Assembly: GCF_001426745.1 (NCBI RefSeq)
Contig: NZ_LMFI01000001.1
Span: 124,001 to 188,000, forward strand
Length of the DNA stretch: 64,000 bases
Reading direction: 5' to 3'
From: Nocardioides sp. Root140
GTDB taxonomy: Bacteria > Actinomycetota > Actinomycetes > Propionibacteriales > Nocardioidaceae
Shown here: piece by piece, positions 11,628-19,943 of the stretch
Position numbering within the stretch: the first letter of the stretch is position 1
Layout of the letters: each line of letters opens with the position of its first letter
Notes under the pieces: model-generated
Database searches by the model: none
What the model was told of the DNA's origin: nothing
The model's input: only the letters and a program-made list of their open reading frames with translations
Translations under genes and position numbers: made by a program

Positions 11628-11712
11628 GACCCGGATCGTGCACGTGCATGATCGTGGTCGCCTTTTCGGCGATTGGTGTGTCACAACGCAACACCTGCAC
11701 GATCGTGGTCGC
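11628..11712. repeat. 85-bp bipartite palindromic repeat, copy B
   Basis: Same length and orientation as copy A, 36 bp behind the DUF559 gene. The left arm is interrupted relative to copies A and C (TGATCGTGGTCG instead of TGATCCGGGTCG), so its first hairpin is less perfect. Together with copy A it flanks the DUF559 gene. Confidence 0.9.
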
Positions 11713-11720
11713 CCGCGCGG

Positions 11721-11748
11721 TCGCCGCTCGCCGCTCGCCGCTCGCCGC
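11721..11748. repeat. Heptamer tandem repeat, four units
   Basis: Four perfect units of TCGCCGC directly after repeat copy B and 40 bp before the stop of the response regulator. Such short-period repeats can change length by slippage; being intergenic it would not alter a protein. Confidence 0.8.
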
Positions 11749-11788
11749 TCGGCCGAGGCGACCTGGCTGCGCGTCGTACGGCCGAGGC

Positions 11789-12439
11789 TCAGACCAGGCC
11801 GGCGTCGTGCACGCAGATCGCGATCTGCACCCGGTTGGTCGCGCCCAGCTTGTCGAAGAGCCGGGAGACGTGCGCCTTGACGGTCGGGACCGAGAGGTAG
11901 AGCTCGCCGGCGATGTCGGCGTTGCTGAGCCCGCGACCGACGGCCACGGCCACCTCACGTTCGCGGTCGGTCAGCGTGGCCACCCGGATCTGGGCTGCCT
12001 CGGCGCGACCGTCGGGGGCGTCGGACCGCACCTGGCGGATCAGGGTCGCCGTGGCCGAGGGGGAGAGCATCGGCTCGCCGTCGGCCACCTTGCGGATCGC
12101 GGCGACGATCTCCGGTGGCGGGGTGTCCTTGAGCACGAAGCCGTCGGCGCCCGCGGCCAGGGCGCCGACCACGTGGTCGTCGGCGTCGAACGTGGTCAGC
12201 ACGATCACCCGCGGCGGCGACGGGTCGGCGTGCAGCTCGCGGGTCGCCTCGAGCCCGCTGAGCACCGGCATGCGGATGTCCATCAGCACGACGTCGGGGC
12301 GTTCGCGCCGGGCCATGGCGACGCCGAGGCGGCCGTTCTCGGCCTCGCCGATCACCTCGATGTCGGCCTGGCCGCCGAGCATCAGGGTCAGTGCGGACCG
12401 CACCAACGGATCGTCGTCGACGATGAGAACCCGGATCAC
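11789..12439 (-). CDS. NarL/LuxR-family response regulator
   Basis: 216 aa. The receiver domain has the acidic pair DDD at 8-10, the phosphoacceptor D54 in VVLMDIRMP, the threonine in VIVLTTFD, and the lysine in FVLKDTPP. The C-terminal HTH is LTDREREVAVAVGRGLSNADIA followed by LYLSVPTVKAHVSRLFDKL (shown in parts). It is cotranscribed with the histidine kinase, overlapping it by four bases (GTG 12439). The divergent ABC exporter is the likely target. Confidence 0.93.
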   Translation of the reverse strand: MIRVLIVDDDPLVRSALTLMLGGQADIEVIGEAENGRLGVAMARRERPDVVLMDIRMPVLSGLEATRELHADPSPPRVIVLTTFDADDHVVGALAAGADGFVLKDTPPPEIVAAIRKVADGEPMLSPSATATLIRQVRSDAPDGRAEAAQIRVATLTDREREVAVAVGRGLSNADIAGELYLSVPTVKAHVSRLFDKLGATNRVQIAICVHDAGLV

Positions 12440-13596
12440 GCGGACCACGGTATCCAAGCCTGCAACAGGAACATCGAGCCGTCCTTGCGGAACGTGAGCC
12501 GTCCGCCGCCGAGCTCGGCGCGTTCGGTCAGTCCGACCAGGCCGAGTCCCGCACCGGGCGCCGATGCGTTGGTGCCGAAGCCGATCGGGTTGCGGATGCG
12601 CACGTCGATGCCCTCGTCGGGGGTGCCGGCCAGGTCGACGAACACGGTGGTGCCCGGTGCGTGCTTGCGGGCGTTGGTCAGCCCTTCCTGGACGATGCGG
12701 TAGATGGTGCGGCCCGCCGCGGTCGGCACGTCGCCGTCGTCCACGTGTGCGGCGTACTCGATGTGCATGCCCGACTCGCGGGCGTCCTCGATCAGCTCGG
12801 CCACGTCGTTGTACGTCGGTTGCGGACGGTCGAGCAGGTCGCCGGTGCCGGGGTCGCGGAGCACGCCGAGCACGGCGCGCAGGTCGATCAGCGCCTGGTT
12901 GGCCTGTTCCTGGACGACCGATGCGGTGGCGCGCATCTCGTCGGCGGTGAGGTCGGTGCGGAAGGCCAGCGCACCGGACTGCATGGAGACCTGGGAGATG
13001 CGGTGGGCCAGCACGTCGTGCATCTCGCGGGCGATGCGGGCACGCTCGTCGCCACGCGCCTTGCCCACACGCAGGTCGCGCTCGTCCTCGGCCCGTTCGG
13101 CGCGGTCGCGCAGCGTCCACAGCAGCTCCCGACGCGAGCCGATGAACATGCCCCACGCCAGTGTGGCGGCGACGAACACGGTGTTGACGGTGAGGTTGAG
13201 CCAGTACGGGTCGTCGTCGTACGACGGCTGCGACACCGAGTAGAACTGGGCGGCCGCCAGGCCAATGACCCCTACCGGCACCAGCTCGCGCAGTCGACGG
13301 CGGGTGGCCATGGACACGGTGGCCAGGGTGGCCGGCCCACCCGCGACGCCGGAGACCGAGGCGAGCGCATTGGTGATCAGGGCGATGGCCAGGGGATACC
13401 TGCGCCGCAGGTGCAGCAGCAGGTAGGAGACCAGGCCCACGACGAGGTCTACCCAGAACAGGATCCGCTGCTCGCGCCACTGGAACGCGAGGTACGGGCT
13501 CCAGGCCAGGGCGCTGATCGCCAGCACACCGACGTACCGCCAGAACGACGACCACTTGGTCAGCGGCGGCTGGTAGAGGTCGGGGGAGGCAGGCAC
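12436..13596 (-). CDS. Sensor histidine kinase of the NarX/DesK (HisKA_3) type
   Basis: 386 aa. The N-terminal half has several hydrophobic segments (residues ~20-165) and no large extracellular loop. The dimerisation motif ERARIAREMHDVLAHRIS places the phosphoacceptor at H193. The ATPase domain shows IVQEGLTNARKHAPGT (N box) and APGAGLGLVGLTERAELGG (G box). GTG 13596 follows a TAGGGT -10 box by six bases. It forms an operon with the response regulator and probably senses membrane or cell-wall conditions; the signal is unknown. Confidence 0.92.
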   Translation of the reverse strand: MPASPDLYQPPLTKWSSFWRYVGVLAISALAWSPYLAFQWREQRILFWVDLVVGLVSYLLLHLRRRYPLAIALITNALASVSGVAGGPATLATVSMATRRRLRELVPVGVIGLAAAQFYSVSQPSYDDDPYWLNLTVNTVFVAATLAWGMFIGSRRELLWTLRDRAERAEDERDLRVGKARGDERARIAREMHDVLAHRISQVSMQSGALAFRTDLTADEMRATASVVQEQANQALIDLRAVLGVLRDPGTGDLLDRPQPTYNDVAELIEDARESGMHIEYAAHVDDGDVPTAAGRTIYRIVQEGLTNARKHAPGTTVFVDLAGTPDEGIDVRIRNPIGFGTNASAPGAGLGLVGLTERAELGGGRLTFRKDGSMFLLQAWIPWSA

Positions 13597-13602
13597 TCGT
13601 CA

Positions 13603-13608
13603 ACCCTA
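13603..13608 (-). promoter_or_regulatory. -10 box of the two-component operon
   Basis: TAGGGT six bases before the histidine kinase GTG on the minus strand; leaderless arrangement. The ABC transporter promoter must lie in the same 130-bp divergent region. Confidence 0.45.
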
Positions 13609-13726
13609 GGCCCAGACGAGTGCGCTGCGGATCCGTCCCGCGTCGGCGACGCCCCCTACTTTGGTCGCGTCGGAAGCATCCTGTGGGCCGATGTGCGCAG
13701 CGGCCGGGACCGGTTGACTTGTCGTC

Positions 13727-14632
13727 ATGATCAAGGTCGAGAACCTCACCAAGAAGTACGGCGACTTCACCGCCGTCAACGACATCAGTTTCGTGTCCCA
13801 ACCCGGACGCGTCACCGGCTTCCTGGGCCCGAACGGCGCAGGCAAGAGCACGAGCATGCGGATGATGGTCGGCCTCACCAAGGCCGACGCCGGCTCGGTC
13901 ACCATCGGCGGACACGACTACATGGACATCCCCAACCCGGGCCGCCATGTCGGCGTGCTTCTCGACGCCTCGGCGCAGCACGCCGGCCGCACCGGCCGCG
14001 AGGTGCTCGCGCTGAGCGCCGCGACGATGGGCCTGCCCGCCTCGCGCGTCGACGAGATGCTCCACCTGGTCTCGTTGACCGAGAGCGAGGCCAAGCGCCG
14101 GGTGAAGAACTACTCCCTCGGCATGCGGCAGCGGCTCGGCATCGCGAACGCGCTGATGGGTGACCCGTCGGTGCTGATCCTCGACGAACCCGCCAACGGT
14201 CTCGACCCGGCCGGTATCCGCTGGATGCGCGGTCTGCTCAAGGGGTACGCCGACCGTGGCGGCACGGTGCTCCTGTCGAGCCACCTGCTCCACGAGGTCC
14301 AGATGATCGCCGACGAGCTGGTGATGATCGGCCGGGGCGAGATCGTCGCCCAGGGGACGCCGGAGGAGCTGCTGCGCGACAGCGGCACCTTCTTCCGTGC
14401 CCTCGAGGCCGACCAGCTGGTCAAGGCCCTTGCCGACAACGGCATCCAGGCGGCACCGGTCGCCGACGGCTTCCGCACCGACGCCGAGCCCGTGCAGGTC
14501 GGCAAGGTCGCGGCCGAGCACCAGATCACCCTCGTCGAGCTGAAGCTTGCCGACGGCGGCCTCGAAGACCTCTTCCTCGAGCTCACTGCCGAGACCCAGC
14601 GCGAGACCTACACCGAAGGAGGCCAGAAGTGA
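13727..14632 (+). CDS. ABC transporter ATP-binding protein (ABC-2 exporter type)
   Basis: 301 aa. Walker A GPNGAGKST, signature YSLGMRQRLG and Walker B VLILDEPANGLDP are intact, followed by SSHLLHEVQMIADE. This arrangement belongs to the drug/bacteriocin exporter ATPases (BcrA-like). It is coupled with the permease gene by a GTGA overlap and lies divergent from the two-component system, a usual layout for antibiotic-response exporters. The exported substrate is unknown. Confidence 0.93.
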   Translation: MIKVENLTKKYGDFTAVNDISFVSQPGRVTGFLGPNGAGKSTSMRMMVGLTKADAGSVTIGGHDYMDIPNPGRHVGVLLDASAQHAGRTGREVLALSAATMGLPASRVDEMLHLVSLTESEAKRRVKNYSLGMRQRLGIANALMGDPSVLILDEPANGLDPAGIRWMRGLLKGYADRGGTVLLSSHLLHEVQMIADELVMIGRGEIVAQGTPEELLRDSGTFFRALEADQLVKALADNGIQAAPVADGFRTDAEPVQVGKVAAEHQITLVELKLADGGLEDLFLELTAETQRETYTEGGQK

Positions 14633-15420
14633 GCACGGCAACCGCCCCCGTCCAGGCCGGAGACCCCGGCTACATCGACATCTCCGACAGCCACCGGCCC
14701 TCGTTCCTGCGTCTGGTCGGCGTCGAGATCCGCAAGATGACCGACACCAAGGCCGGCCTGTGGCTGCTGATCGTGATCGCCGCCGTGACGGTGATCATCA
14801 ACGCCGCCTTCCTGATCTGGGGACCCGACGACCTCACGTTCAACGACTTCCTCCAGTTCTCCGGCATGCCGCAGGGCATCCTGCTGCCCGTGCTGGCAGT
14901 GCTGCTGGTCACCCAGGAGTGGGGCCAGCGCACGGGCCTGGTCACCTTCAGCCTGGTGCCGCACCGTGGCCGGGTGCTGGTCGCGAAGCTCGCTGCGGCG
15001 ATCGTGTTCGTGCTCGCTGCCTTCGCGGTGGCAGTGCTGATCGCCACGGTGCTGACCCCGATCAGCGGGGCCCCGGACGGCTGGGACGGTGTCTCCGTCG
15101 GCTGGCTCTCGCGCTCGATCCTGGCTCTCGTGATCGGCGCGGTCTGGGGCTACGCCTTCGGTGCCGCACTGCTCAACAGCGCATTCGCGATCGTGTCCTA
15201 CTTCGCGGTGCCGATGGTGGTCAGCATCGTGACCGCGATCTGGACCTCCGCCCAGGAGAAGCTGCTCTGGTTCGACCTGTCGACCTCCTCGACGCGGCTC
15301 TTCGAGCCGGACGGCCTCTCCGGCGAGGAGTGGGCGCAGATCGGCACCGGAGTGCTTCTCTGGATCGCCCTGCCGCTGGCGATCGGCGTCTGGCGCATCC
15401 TGCGCGCCGAGATCAAGTAG
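14629..15420 (+). CDS. ABC-2 type transporter permease
   Basis: 263 aa with about six hydrophobic segments (first at ~43-64, LWLLIVIAAVTVIINAAF). The N-terminal ~40 residues are cytoplasmic. A strong AAGGAGG-like ribosome binding site within the ATPase gene and the GTGA overlap fix GTG 14629 as the start. Partner of the preceding ATPase. Confidence 0.88.
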   Translation: MSTATAPVQAGDPGYIDISDSHRPSFLRLVGVEIRKMTDTKAGLWLLIVIAAVTVIINAAFLIWGPDDLTFNDFLQFSGMPQGILLPVLAVLLVTQEWGQRTGLVTFSLVPHRGRVLVAKLAAAIVFVLAAFAVAVLIATVLTPISGAPDGWDGVSVGWLSRSILALVIGAVWGYAFGAALLNSAFAIVSYFAVPMVVSIVTAIWTSAQEKLLWFDLSTSSTRLFEPDGLSGEEWAQIGTGVLLWIALPLAIGVWRILRAEIK

Positions 15421-15434
15421 GCGCCACCTCGACC

Positions 15435-15480
15435 TGACCGGAGCCGGTCTCCCGAAACGGGGGGAGACCGGTTCCGGTCA
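15435..15480 (+). terminator. Rho-independent terminator behind the ABC exporter
   Basis: Stem of 19 pairs (one G-T wobble) between 15435-15453 and 15462-15480 with an eight-base loop GAAACGGG, followed by a short T run. It lies 15 bp behind the permease stop. Confidence 0.8.
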
Positions 15481-15575
15481 TTTCGGTGAACCGGTGGGCA
15501 GGCTGTTCATGCAGTGTTGCCGGACGTGACGCGGCGACGCCGGTTCGTCGTACCGGGGGACCCCACGCTGGAGGC

Positions 15576-16391
15576 ATGCGGTCCTACGTGCGGTTCGCGG
15601 CGCTGGGTGACTCGACGACTCACGGCATCGGTGACCCGGTGCCGGACGGCTGGCGTGGCTGGGCCCGCCTGCTGGCCACCGCCATGGACTCCGGGCACGA
15701 CATCTCGTTCTGCAACCTCGCCGTCTCGGGCGCGACCGCCACCGACGTACGCGACGGGCAGCTGCGAGCCGCACTGGCCCACCAACCCGACGTCGCCTCC
15801 CTGGTGGTCGGCATCAACGACACCATGCGCTCCACGTGGCACCCGCCGCGGATGCGGGCCGAGCTCTTCGAGTGCGCCGACGCCCTGCACGGCTCGGGCG
15901 CGCTGCTGCTGACCGCGCGATTCCACGACCACGGTGCGATCTTCGGGCTGCCCGGCGTGCTGCGCCGCGCGCTGTGGCGACGGATCGAGGCGGTCAACGC
16001 GATCTACGACGAGATCCACGAGACGTACGACGGGGTGCGGGTCGACCTGGCTGCCCTCCCGCAGACCCACGAACGCGTCTTCTGGTCGGTCGACCGGCTG
16101 CACCCCTCGGAGCTGGGCCACCGTGCACTGGCCCGCGCGTTCGGTGCCGGACTGCTCGAGCGCGGACTCGATTTCGAGCTGCCGTCCGCGACGAGCGACG
16201 GACTGTTCCTCCCGAACTGGCGCTCCGACCTTGCCTGGATGGTCACCGAGGGCGCGCCCTGGATCGGTCGACGGGCCCGCGACCTCGGGCCGTGGGCGGT
16301 GCGGAGGGCGCTGGTCGAGCCGCGCACGCAACGGCCTGCCGCACCCGCCGTGCCGGTGGCCGGGCCCGGCCTCGTTACGCTCGACCCATGA
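15576..16391 (+). CDS. SGNH/GDSL-type hydrolase
   Basis: 271 aa. Block [14 protein letters not shown] carries the nucleophile serine in [13 protein letters not shown] the glycine block, VVGINDTMR the asparagine block, and [10 protein letters not shown] the final D-x-x-H. These are lipase/esterase-like hydrolases with no predictable substrate. There is no signal peptide. Start ATG 15576 has GGAGG six bases upstream. The stop overlaps rph by ATGA, so although it is a separate family it is transcriptionally coupled to rph-rdgB. Confidence 0.88.
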   Translation: MRSYVRFAALGDSTTHGIGDPVPDGWRGWARLLATAMDSGHDISFCNLAVSGATATDVRDGQLRAALAHQPDVASLVVGINDTMRSTWHPPRMRAELFECADALHGSGALLLTARFHDHGAIFGLPGVLRRALWRRIEAVNAIYDEIHETYDGVRVDLAALPQTHERVFWSVDRLHPSELGHRALARAFGAGLLERGLDFELPSATSDGLFLPNWRSDLAWMVTEGAPWIGRRARDLGPWAVRRALVEPRTQRPAAPAVPVAGPGLVTLDP

Positions 16392-17107
16392 CCCGAGCTG
16401 ACGGCCGTGCCGACGACGAACTCCGCCCCATCAAGATCACCCGTGACTGGCTGGACCACCCGGCCGGATCGGTGCTGGTCGAGTTCGGCCGCACCCGCGT
16501 GCTGTGTGCCGCCTCCGCCTCCGAGGGCGTGCCGCGCTGGCGCAAGGGCTCGGGCCTGGGCTGGGTGACCGCCGAATACGCGATGCTCCCGGCCTCGACG
16601 AACACGCGTTCCGACCGCGAGTCGGTCAAGGGCCGCATCGGCGGCCGCACCCACGAGATCTCCCGCCTGATCGGCCGGTCGCTGCGCGCGGTCATCGACT
16701 ACAAGGCGCTCGGTGAGAACACCATCCAGCTCGACTGCGACGTGCTCCAGGCCGACGGCGGCACCCGCACCGCCGCGATCACCGGGGCGTACGTCGCCCT
16801 GGCCGACGCCTGCGCACACCTCGGTGTGACCGGTGCCCTGACCGGTTCTGTCGCCGCGGTCAGCGTCGGCATCATCGACGGCGTGCCGCGGCTCGACCTG
16901 CCCTACGAGGAGGACGTGCGCGCCGAGACCGACATGAACATCGTGATGACCGGCACCGGCTCCTTCATCGAGGTGCAGGGCACCGCCGAGGGCGCCCCGT
17001 TCAACCGCGCCGAGCTCGACGCGCTGCTCGGCCTCGGCGAGAAGGGCTGCGCCGACCTCACCCGTCTGCAGACCGAGGCGCTGGCGGTGGAGCGGCAACG
17101 TGCCTGA
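16388..17107 (+). CDS. rph: Ribonuclease PH
   Basis: 239 aa. Phosphorolytic 3'-exoribonuclease that trims tRNA ends. Family motifs seen: [45 protein letters not shown] and [18 protein letters not shown]. It overlaps rdgB by eight bases, as the pair does in most actinobacteria. Confidence 0.97.
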   Translation: MTRADGRADDELRPIKITRDWLDHPAGSVLVEFGRTRVLCAASASEGVPRWRKGSGLGWVTAEYAMLPASTNTRSDRESVKGRIGGRTHEISRLIGRSLRAVIDYKALGENTIQLDCDVLQADGGTRTAAITGAYVALADACAHLGVTGALTGSVAAVSVGIIDGVPRLDLPYEEDVRAETDMNIVMTGTGSFIEVQGTAEGAPFNRAELDALLGLGEKGCADLTRLQTEALAVERQRA

Positions 17108-17720
17108 GGTCTTCCTCGCCTCGCGCAACGCGAAGAAGCTGGAGGAGATGCAGCGCATCCTCGCGCCGCTGATCCCCGACATCCGTGTGCTGGGCCTCGA
17201 CGACGTGCCGGCGTACGACGAACCGGTCGAGGACCAGCCGACGTTCGAGGGCAACGCACTCCTGAAGGCACGGGCAGGGGTCGAGGCCACCGGACTGCCG
17301 TCCCTGGCCGACGACTCCGGGCTCTGCGTCGACGCGTTGAACGGCATGCCCGGCGTGCTGTCGGCGCGTTGGTCGGGCCCGCCGAAGTCCGATGCGCGCA
17401 ACAACGAGCTGCTGCTGGCGCAGTTGGAGGACGTGCCGGACGCTCGACGTACGGCCTTCTTCACCTGCGCGGTGGCGCTGTGCCACCCGGTCGGCGACGG
17501 CAAGGTCGACCAGCACGTGGTGCACGGCCGCATGGACGGCCACATCCTGCGCGAGGTGCGCGGGACCGGCGGCTTCGGCTACGACGTGCTCTTCACCGCC
17601 GACGGGTACGACGTCACGACCGCCGAGCTGTCACGCGAGGAGAAGGACGCGATCTCCCACCGGGGCAAGGCATTGCGCGAGATCGCACCGTTGGTCAGCC
17701 GCGTCCTGTCGGGGCGCTGA
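17100..17720 (+). CDS. rdgB: XTP/dITP diphosphatase (RdgB/HAM1)
   Basis: 206 aa. House-cleaning pyrophosphatase that hydrolyses dITP and XTP. Motifs: [49 protein letters not shown] and [12 protein letters not shown] 17100 is inside the end of rph. The 3' end overlaps the convergent BASS transporter gene by 26 bases. Confidence 0.96.
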   Translation: MPEVFLASRNAKKLEEMQRILAPLIPDIRVLGLDDVPAYDEPVEDQPTFEGNALLKARAGVEATGLPSLADDSGLCVDALNGMPGVLSARWSGPPKSDARNNELLLAQLEDVPDARRTAFFTCAVALCHPVGDGKVDQHVVHGRMDGHILREVRGTGGFGYDVLFTADGYDVTTAELSREEKDAISHRGKALREIAPLVSRVLSGR

Positions 17721-18582
17721 CCGGCTCGTCGCGACGGAGCAGCCGCACCAGCGTGAGGCCCCACAGCGTCGCGAGGACGAACATCACGATCGAGTAGACC
17801 GCGGCCGGCACCGACGCCTCCGTGCTCTCGAGGATCTCGACCGCGACGAAGATCGCCAGGGTGCCGTTGTGCACCCCGATCTCCATCGACGAGGCGATCG
17901 CCTGGCGTTCGACGACGCCGAAGGCCCGGGGCACGAAGTAGCCGGTGAGCAGACTGATCGCGCAGAACAGTGCGGCCACCAGCCCGACGTCGCCGAGGTA
18001 GTCGACCACGTTGTCGCGCTGGTCGACGAGGATGGCGAGCACCAGTGCGGCGAGGATGATCGCGGAGGCGACCCGCACCGGTTTGTCCATGCTCGCCGCG
18101 AACGACGACTTCTTCGCGCGCACCAGCATGCCGATGCCGACCGGGATCAGCACGATCGCGAACACCTGCACGACCTCGCCGATCGGCATCGAGATGCTGT
18201 CGCCCTTGTCGTAGTGGTCGATCGCGAGGTTGGTGATCAACGGCAGGGTGACGATCGAGATGATCGAGTTGATCGCCGTCAGCGAGATGTTCAGCGCCAC
18301 GTCTCCGCGGAACAGGTGGCTGAACAGGTTGGCCGTCGTACCACCGGGGGAGGCGGCCAGCAGCAGCATGCCGATGGCGAGCAGGGCCGGCAGGTCGAAG
18401 GCGAGCACGAGCCCGAAGCACACGGCCGGCAGGAGCAGCAGCTGGCAGGCCAGCGCGATCGCCACCGCCTTGGGGTTGCGGCCGATCCGCTTGAAGTCCG
18501 CAATGGTCAGGTCGAGGCCGAGCCCGAACATGATGATGCCGAGGGCGAGGGGCAGGCCGATCGTGGTCAGCGCGGAGTCCAT
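17695..18582 (-). CDS. Bile acid:sodium symporter (BASS) family transporter
   Basis: 295 aa, about nine to ten hydrophobic segments. LLLAASPGGTTANLFSHL and EIGVHNGTLAIFV are the two family signature regions around the crossed helices. The substrate is probably an organic anion; the name does not imply bile acids here. ATG 18582 follows a TATAGT -10 box by six bases. The C-terminus overlaps rdgB. Confidence 0.88.
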   Translation of the reverse strand: MDSALTTIGLPLALGIIMFGLGLDLTIADFKRIGRNPKAVAIALACQLLLLPAVCFGLVLAFDLPALLAIGMLLLAASPGGTTANLFSHLFRGDVALNISLTAINSIISIVTLPLITNLAIDHYDKGDSISMPIGEVVQVFAIVLIPVGIGMLVRAKKSSFAASMDKPVRVASAIILAALVLAILVDQRDNVVDYLGDVGLVAALFCAISLLTGYFVPRAFGVVERQAIASSMEIGVHNGTLAIFVAVEILESTEASVPAAVYSIVMFVLATLWGLTLVRLLRRDEPVSAPTGRG

Positions 18583-18588
18583 GCCCGG

Positions 18589-18594
18589 ACTATA
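18589..18594 (-). promoter_or_regulatory. -10 box of the BASS transporter gene
   Basis: TATAGT on the minus strand, six bases before ATG 18582, close to the sigma-70 consensus; leaderless arrangement. Confidence 0.55.
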
Positions 18595-18622
18595 GGGACA
18601 AAGCAGACCGGGCGGACCGGAA

Positions 18623-19258
18623 TCAGGCCCAGGCCCAGCTGTCCAGGATCGTCGTGAAGGCAGCGAGGGCGTCGTCCTCGTAGCTCGGCGGCGTGCTCAG
18701 CACGATCGTGTAGGTCTGCTCGTCGACGACGACGAGGTACGCCGTCGAGGCCACGCGCTTGCCGCGTGCGTTGGACTCTTCGAGGCGTACGCCGATCGCG
18801 TCGTACCCGCCGATGCTCGTGGCCGGGACCTCGGTCCGGGCGTGGTTGCCCGAGGCGAGGCCGGCCTCCCACGTGGAGCGGAGCGACTCGAGGTCGGTCT
18901 CATCGGTGGTGTCGCCCAACTGCACGATCACGTTGGCCAACAGATCGTCCAGGTCATCTCCCCAGACAGCGCCGGTGTCCGTGGTGGGCAATCCCCCCTC
19001 GGTGCGCAGGGCCTCGGTCTGGTCGGTCCACTCGTCGGGCAGCGCATAGCTGTAGCCACGTCCCTCGATGATCTCAGCATCGGCAGGCCGCTCAGGGGTG
19101 ACGGTCGGAGAGGTCGACTGACTGATCTCGTCAGGGGAGTCCGAGGAGTCCTCGGTCAGGTTGGCGACCAGGAGCCCGATCACCACCAGCAGTGCGAGCA
19201 CTGGCCCGATCACCCCGAAGCGCAGCCAGCCCGGCCGCGCGTAGGGGTCTCTGCTCAC
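18623..19258 (-). CDS. Membrane-anchored extracellular protein of unknown function
   Basis: 211 aa. One hydrophobic segment (residues ~13-33, FGVIGPVLALLVVIGLLVAN) follows a short cytoplasmic N-terminus; the rest is extracellular, starting with a Ser/Thr/Pro-rich linker. The globular part (GYSYALPDEWTDQTEAL... to DSWAWA) resembles the small domains of lipoproteins such as the LpqN/PsbP-like type, but I cannot assign it firmly. GTG 19258 has AGGAGA six bases upstream. Confidence 0.7.
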   Translation of the reverse strand: MSRDPYARPGWLRFGVIGPVLALLVVIGLLVANLTEDSSDSPDEISQSTSPTVTPERPADAEIIEGRGYSYALPDEWTDQTEALRTEGGLPTTDTGAVWGDDLDDLLANVIVQLGDTTDETDLESLRSTWEAGLASGNHARTEVPATSIGGYDAIGVRLEESNARGKRVASTAYLVVVDEQTYTIVLSTPPSYEDDALAAFTTILDSWAWA

Positions 19259-19280
19259 TGCATCTCCTGGGAAGTCTTGC

Positions 19281-19365
19281 TGGTGCCGGAGGGGGGACTT
19301 GAACCCCCACGCCCTAGGGCACAGGTACCTAAAACCTGCGTGTCTGCCAATTCCACCACTCCGGC
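19281..19365 (-). tRNA. tRNA-Leu (anticodon TAG)
   Basis: 85 nt including an encoded CCA. Acceptor GCCGGAG pairs with CTCCGGC; the anticodon arm CAGGT-TTTAGGT-ACCTG reads TAG; a long variable arm is present as expected for a class II tRNA. Confidence 0.95.
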
Positions 19366-19402
19366 CGGCCCCGAGAGTCTAGGACCGTGGGTGCGCGAGA
19401 AC

Positions 19403-19876
19403 TCAGTCGAGGGCGAGGTCGCGACGCAGCTTCGCCACGTGGCCGGTGGCCTTGACGTTGTACTGCGCCACCTCGACGTTGCCGCCCTCGTCGATCACGA
19501 AGGTCGAGCGGATCACGCCCTGCACGACCTTGCCGTAGAGCTTCTTCTCACCGAATGCGGCGTACGCCGACAGCACCGACTTGTCGGGGTCGGAGAGCAG
19601 GGTGATGGTCAGCCCATCGCGCTCGCGGAACTTCGCGAGCTTCTCCGGCTTGTCGGGCGAGATGCCGAGCACCTCGTAGCCCGCCGCCTTGAGGGAGTCG
19701 AGCGAGTCGGTGAAGTCGCAGGCTTGCTTGGTGCAGCCCGGCGTCATCGCGGCCGGGTAGAAGTAGACGATCACCTTGCGGCCGCGCAGGTCGGCCAGGG
19801 AGACCTGGTCGCCGGTGTCGGACGTGAGGGTGAAGTCGGGTGCGGGGTCTCCGGGGGAGAGGCGCTGCTCGCTCAA
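19403..19876 (-). CDS. bcp: Thioredoxin-dependent peroxiredoxin Bcp
   Basis: 157 aa. Reduces hydroperoxides. The peroxidatic and resolving cysteines are C48 and C53 in TPGCTKQACDF. The N-terminal GDPAPDFTLTSDTG is typical. A TTG start at 19876 is supported by AGGAGG nine bases upstream and by the family N-terminus; the reading frame stays open far upstream but without homology. It is divergent from cbiM with a Nur-box-like palindrome between them. Confidence 0.93.
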   Translation of the reverse strand: MSEQRLSPGDPAPDFTLTSDTGDQVSLADLRGRKVIVYFYPAAMTPGCTKQACDFTDSLDSLKAAGYEVLGISPDKPEKLAKFRERDGLTITLLSDPDKSVLSAYAAFGEKKLYGKVVQGVIRSTFVIDEGGNVEVAQYNVKATGHVAKLRRDLALD

Positions 19877-19908
19877 GGTAGGGGTCCTCCTGACCGTTCG
19901 GACAGTTG

Positions 19909-19925
19909 TTGCACACCATGTGCAA
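19909..19925 (+). promoter_or_regulatory. Nur-box-like operator between bcp and the nickel/cobalt transporter operon
   Basis: TTGCAC-ACCAT-GTGCAA, a perfect palindrome with five-base centre. It matches the known Streptomyces Nur pattern TTGCAA-N5-TTGCAA type (conserved TTGC and GCAA ends). It lies just upstream of the cbiM -10 box, where a bound repressor would block RNA polymerase. Confidence 0.65.
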
Positions 19926-19930
19926 TAACG

Positions 19931-19936
19931 TAGGCT
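19931..19936 (+). promoter_or_regulatory. -10 box of cbiM
   Basis: TAGGCT seven bases before ATG 19944, six bases behind the palindromic operator; leaderless arrangement. Confidence 0.55.
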
Positions 19937-19943
19937 GCGCAGT

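Noticed and set aside
10409..11712. Insertion sequence or integron
   Set aside because: No transposase or integrase frame and no target duplication are visible; only the flanking palindromes suggest mobility.
11789..14641. 950-aa minus-strand frame
   Set aside because: Only its last 216 residues (from GTG 12439) are the response regulator; the rest crosses the ABC gene in antisense.
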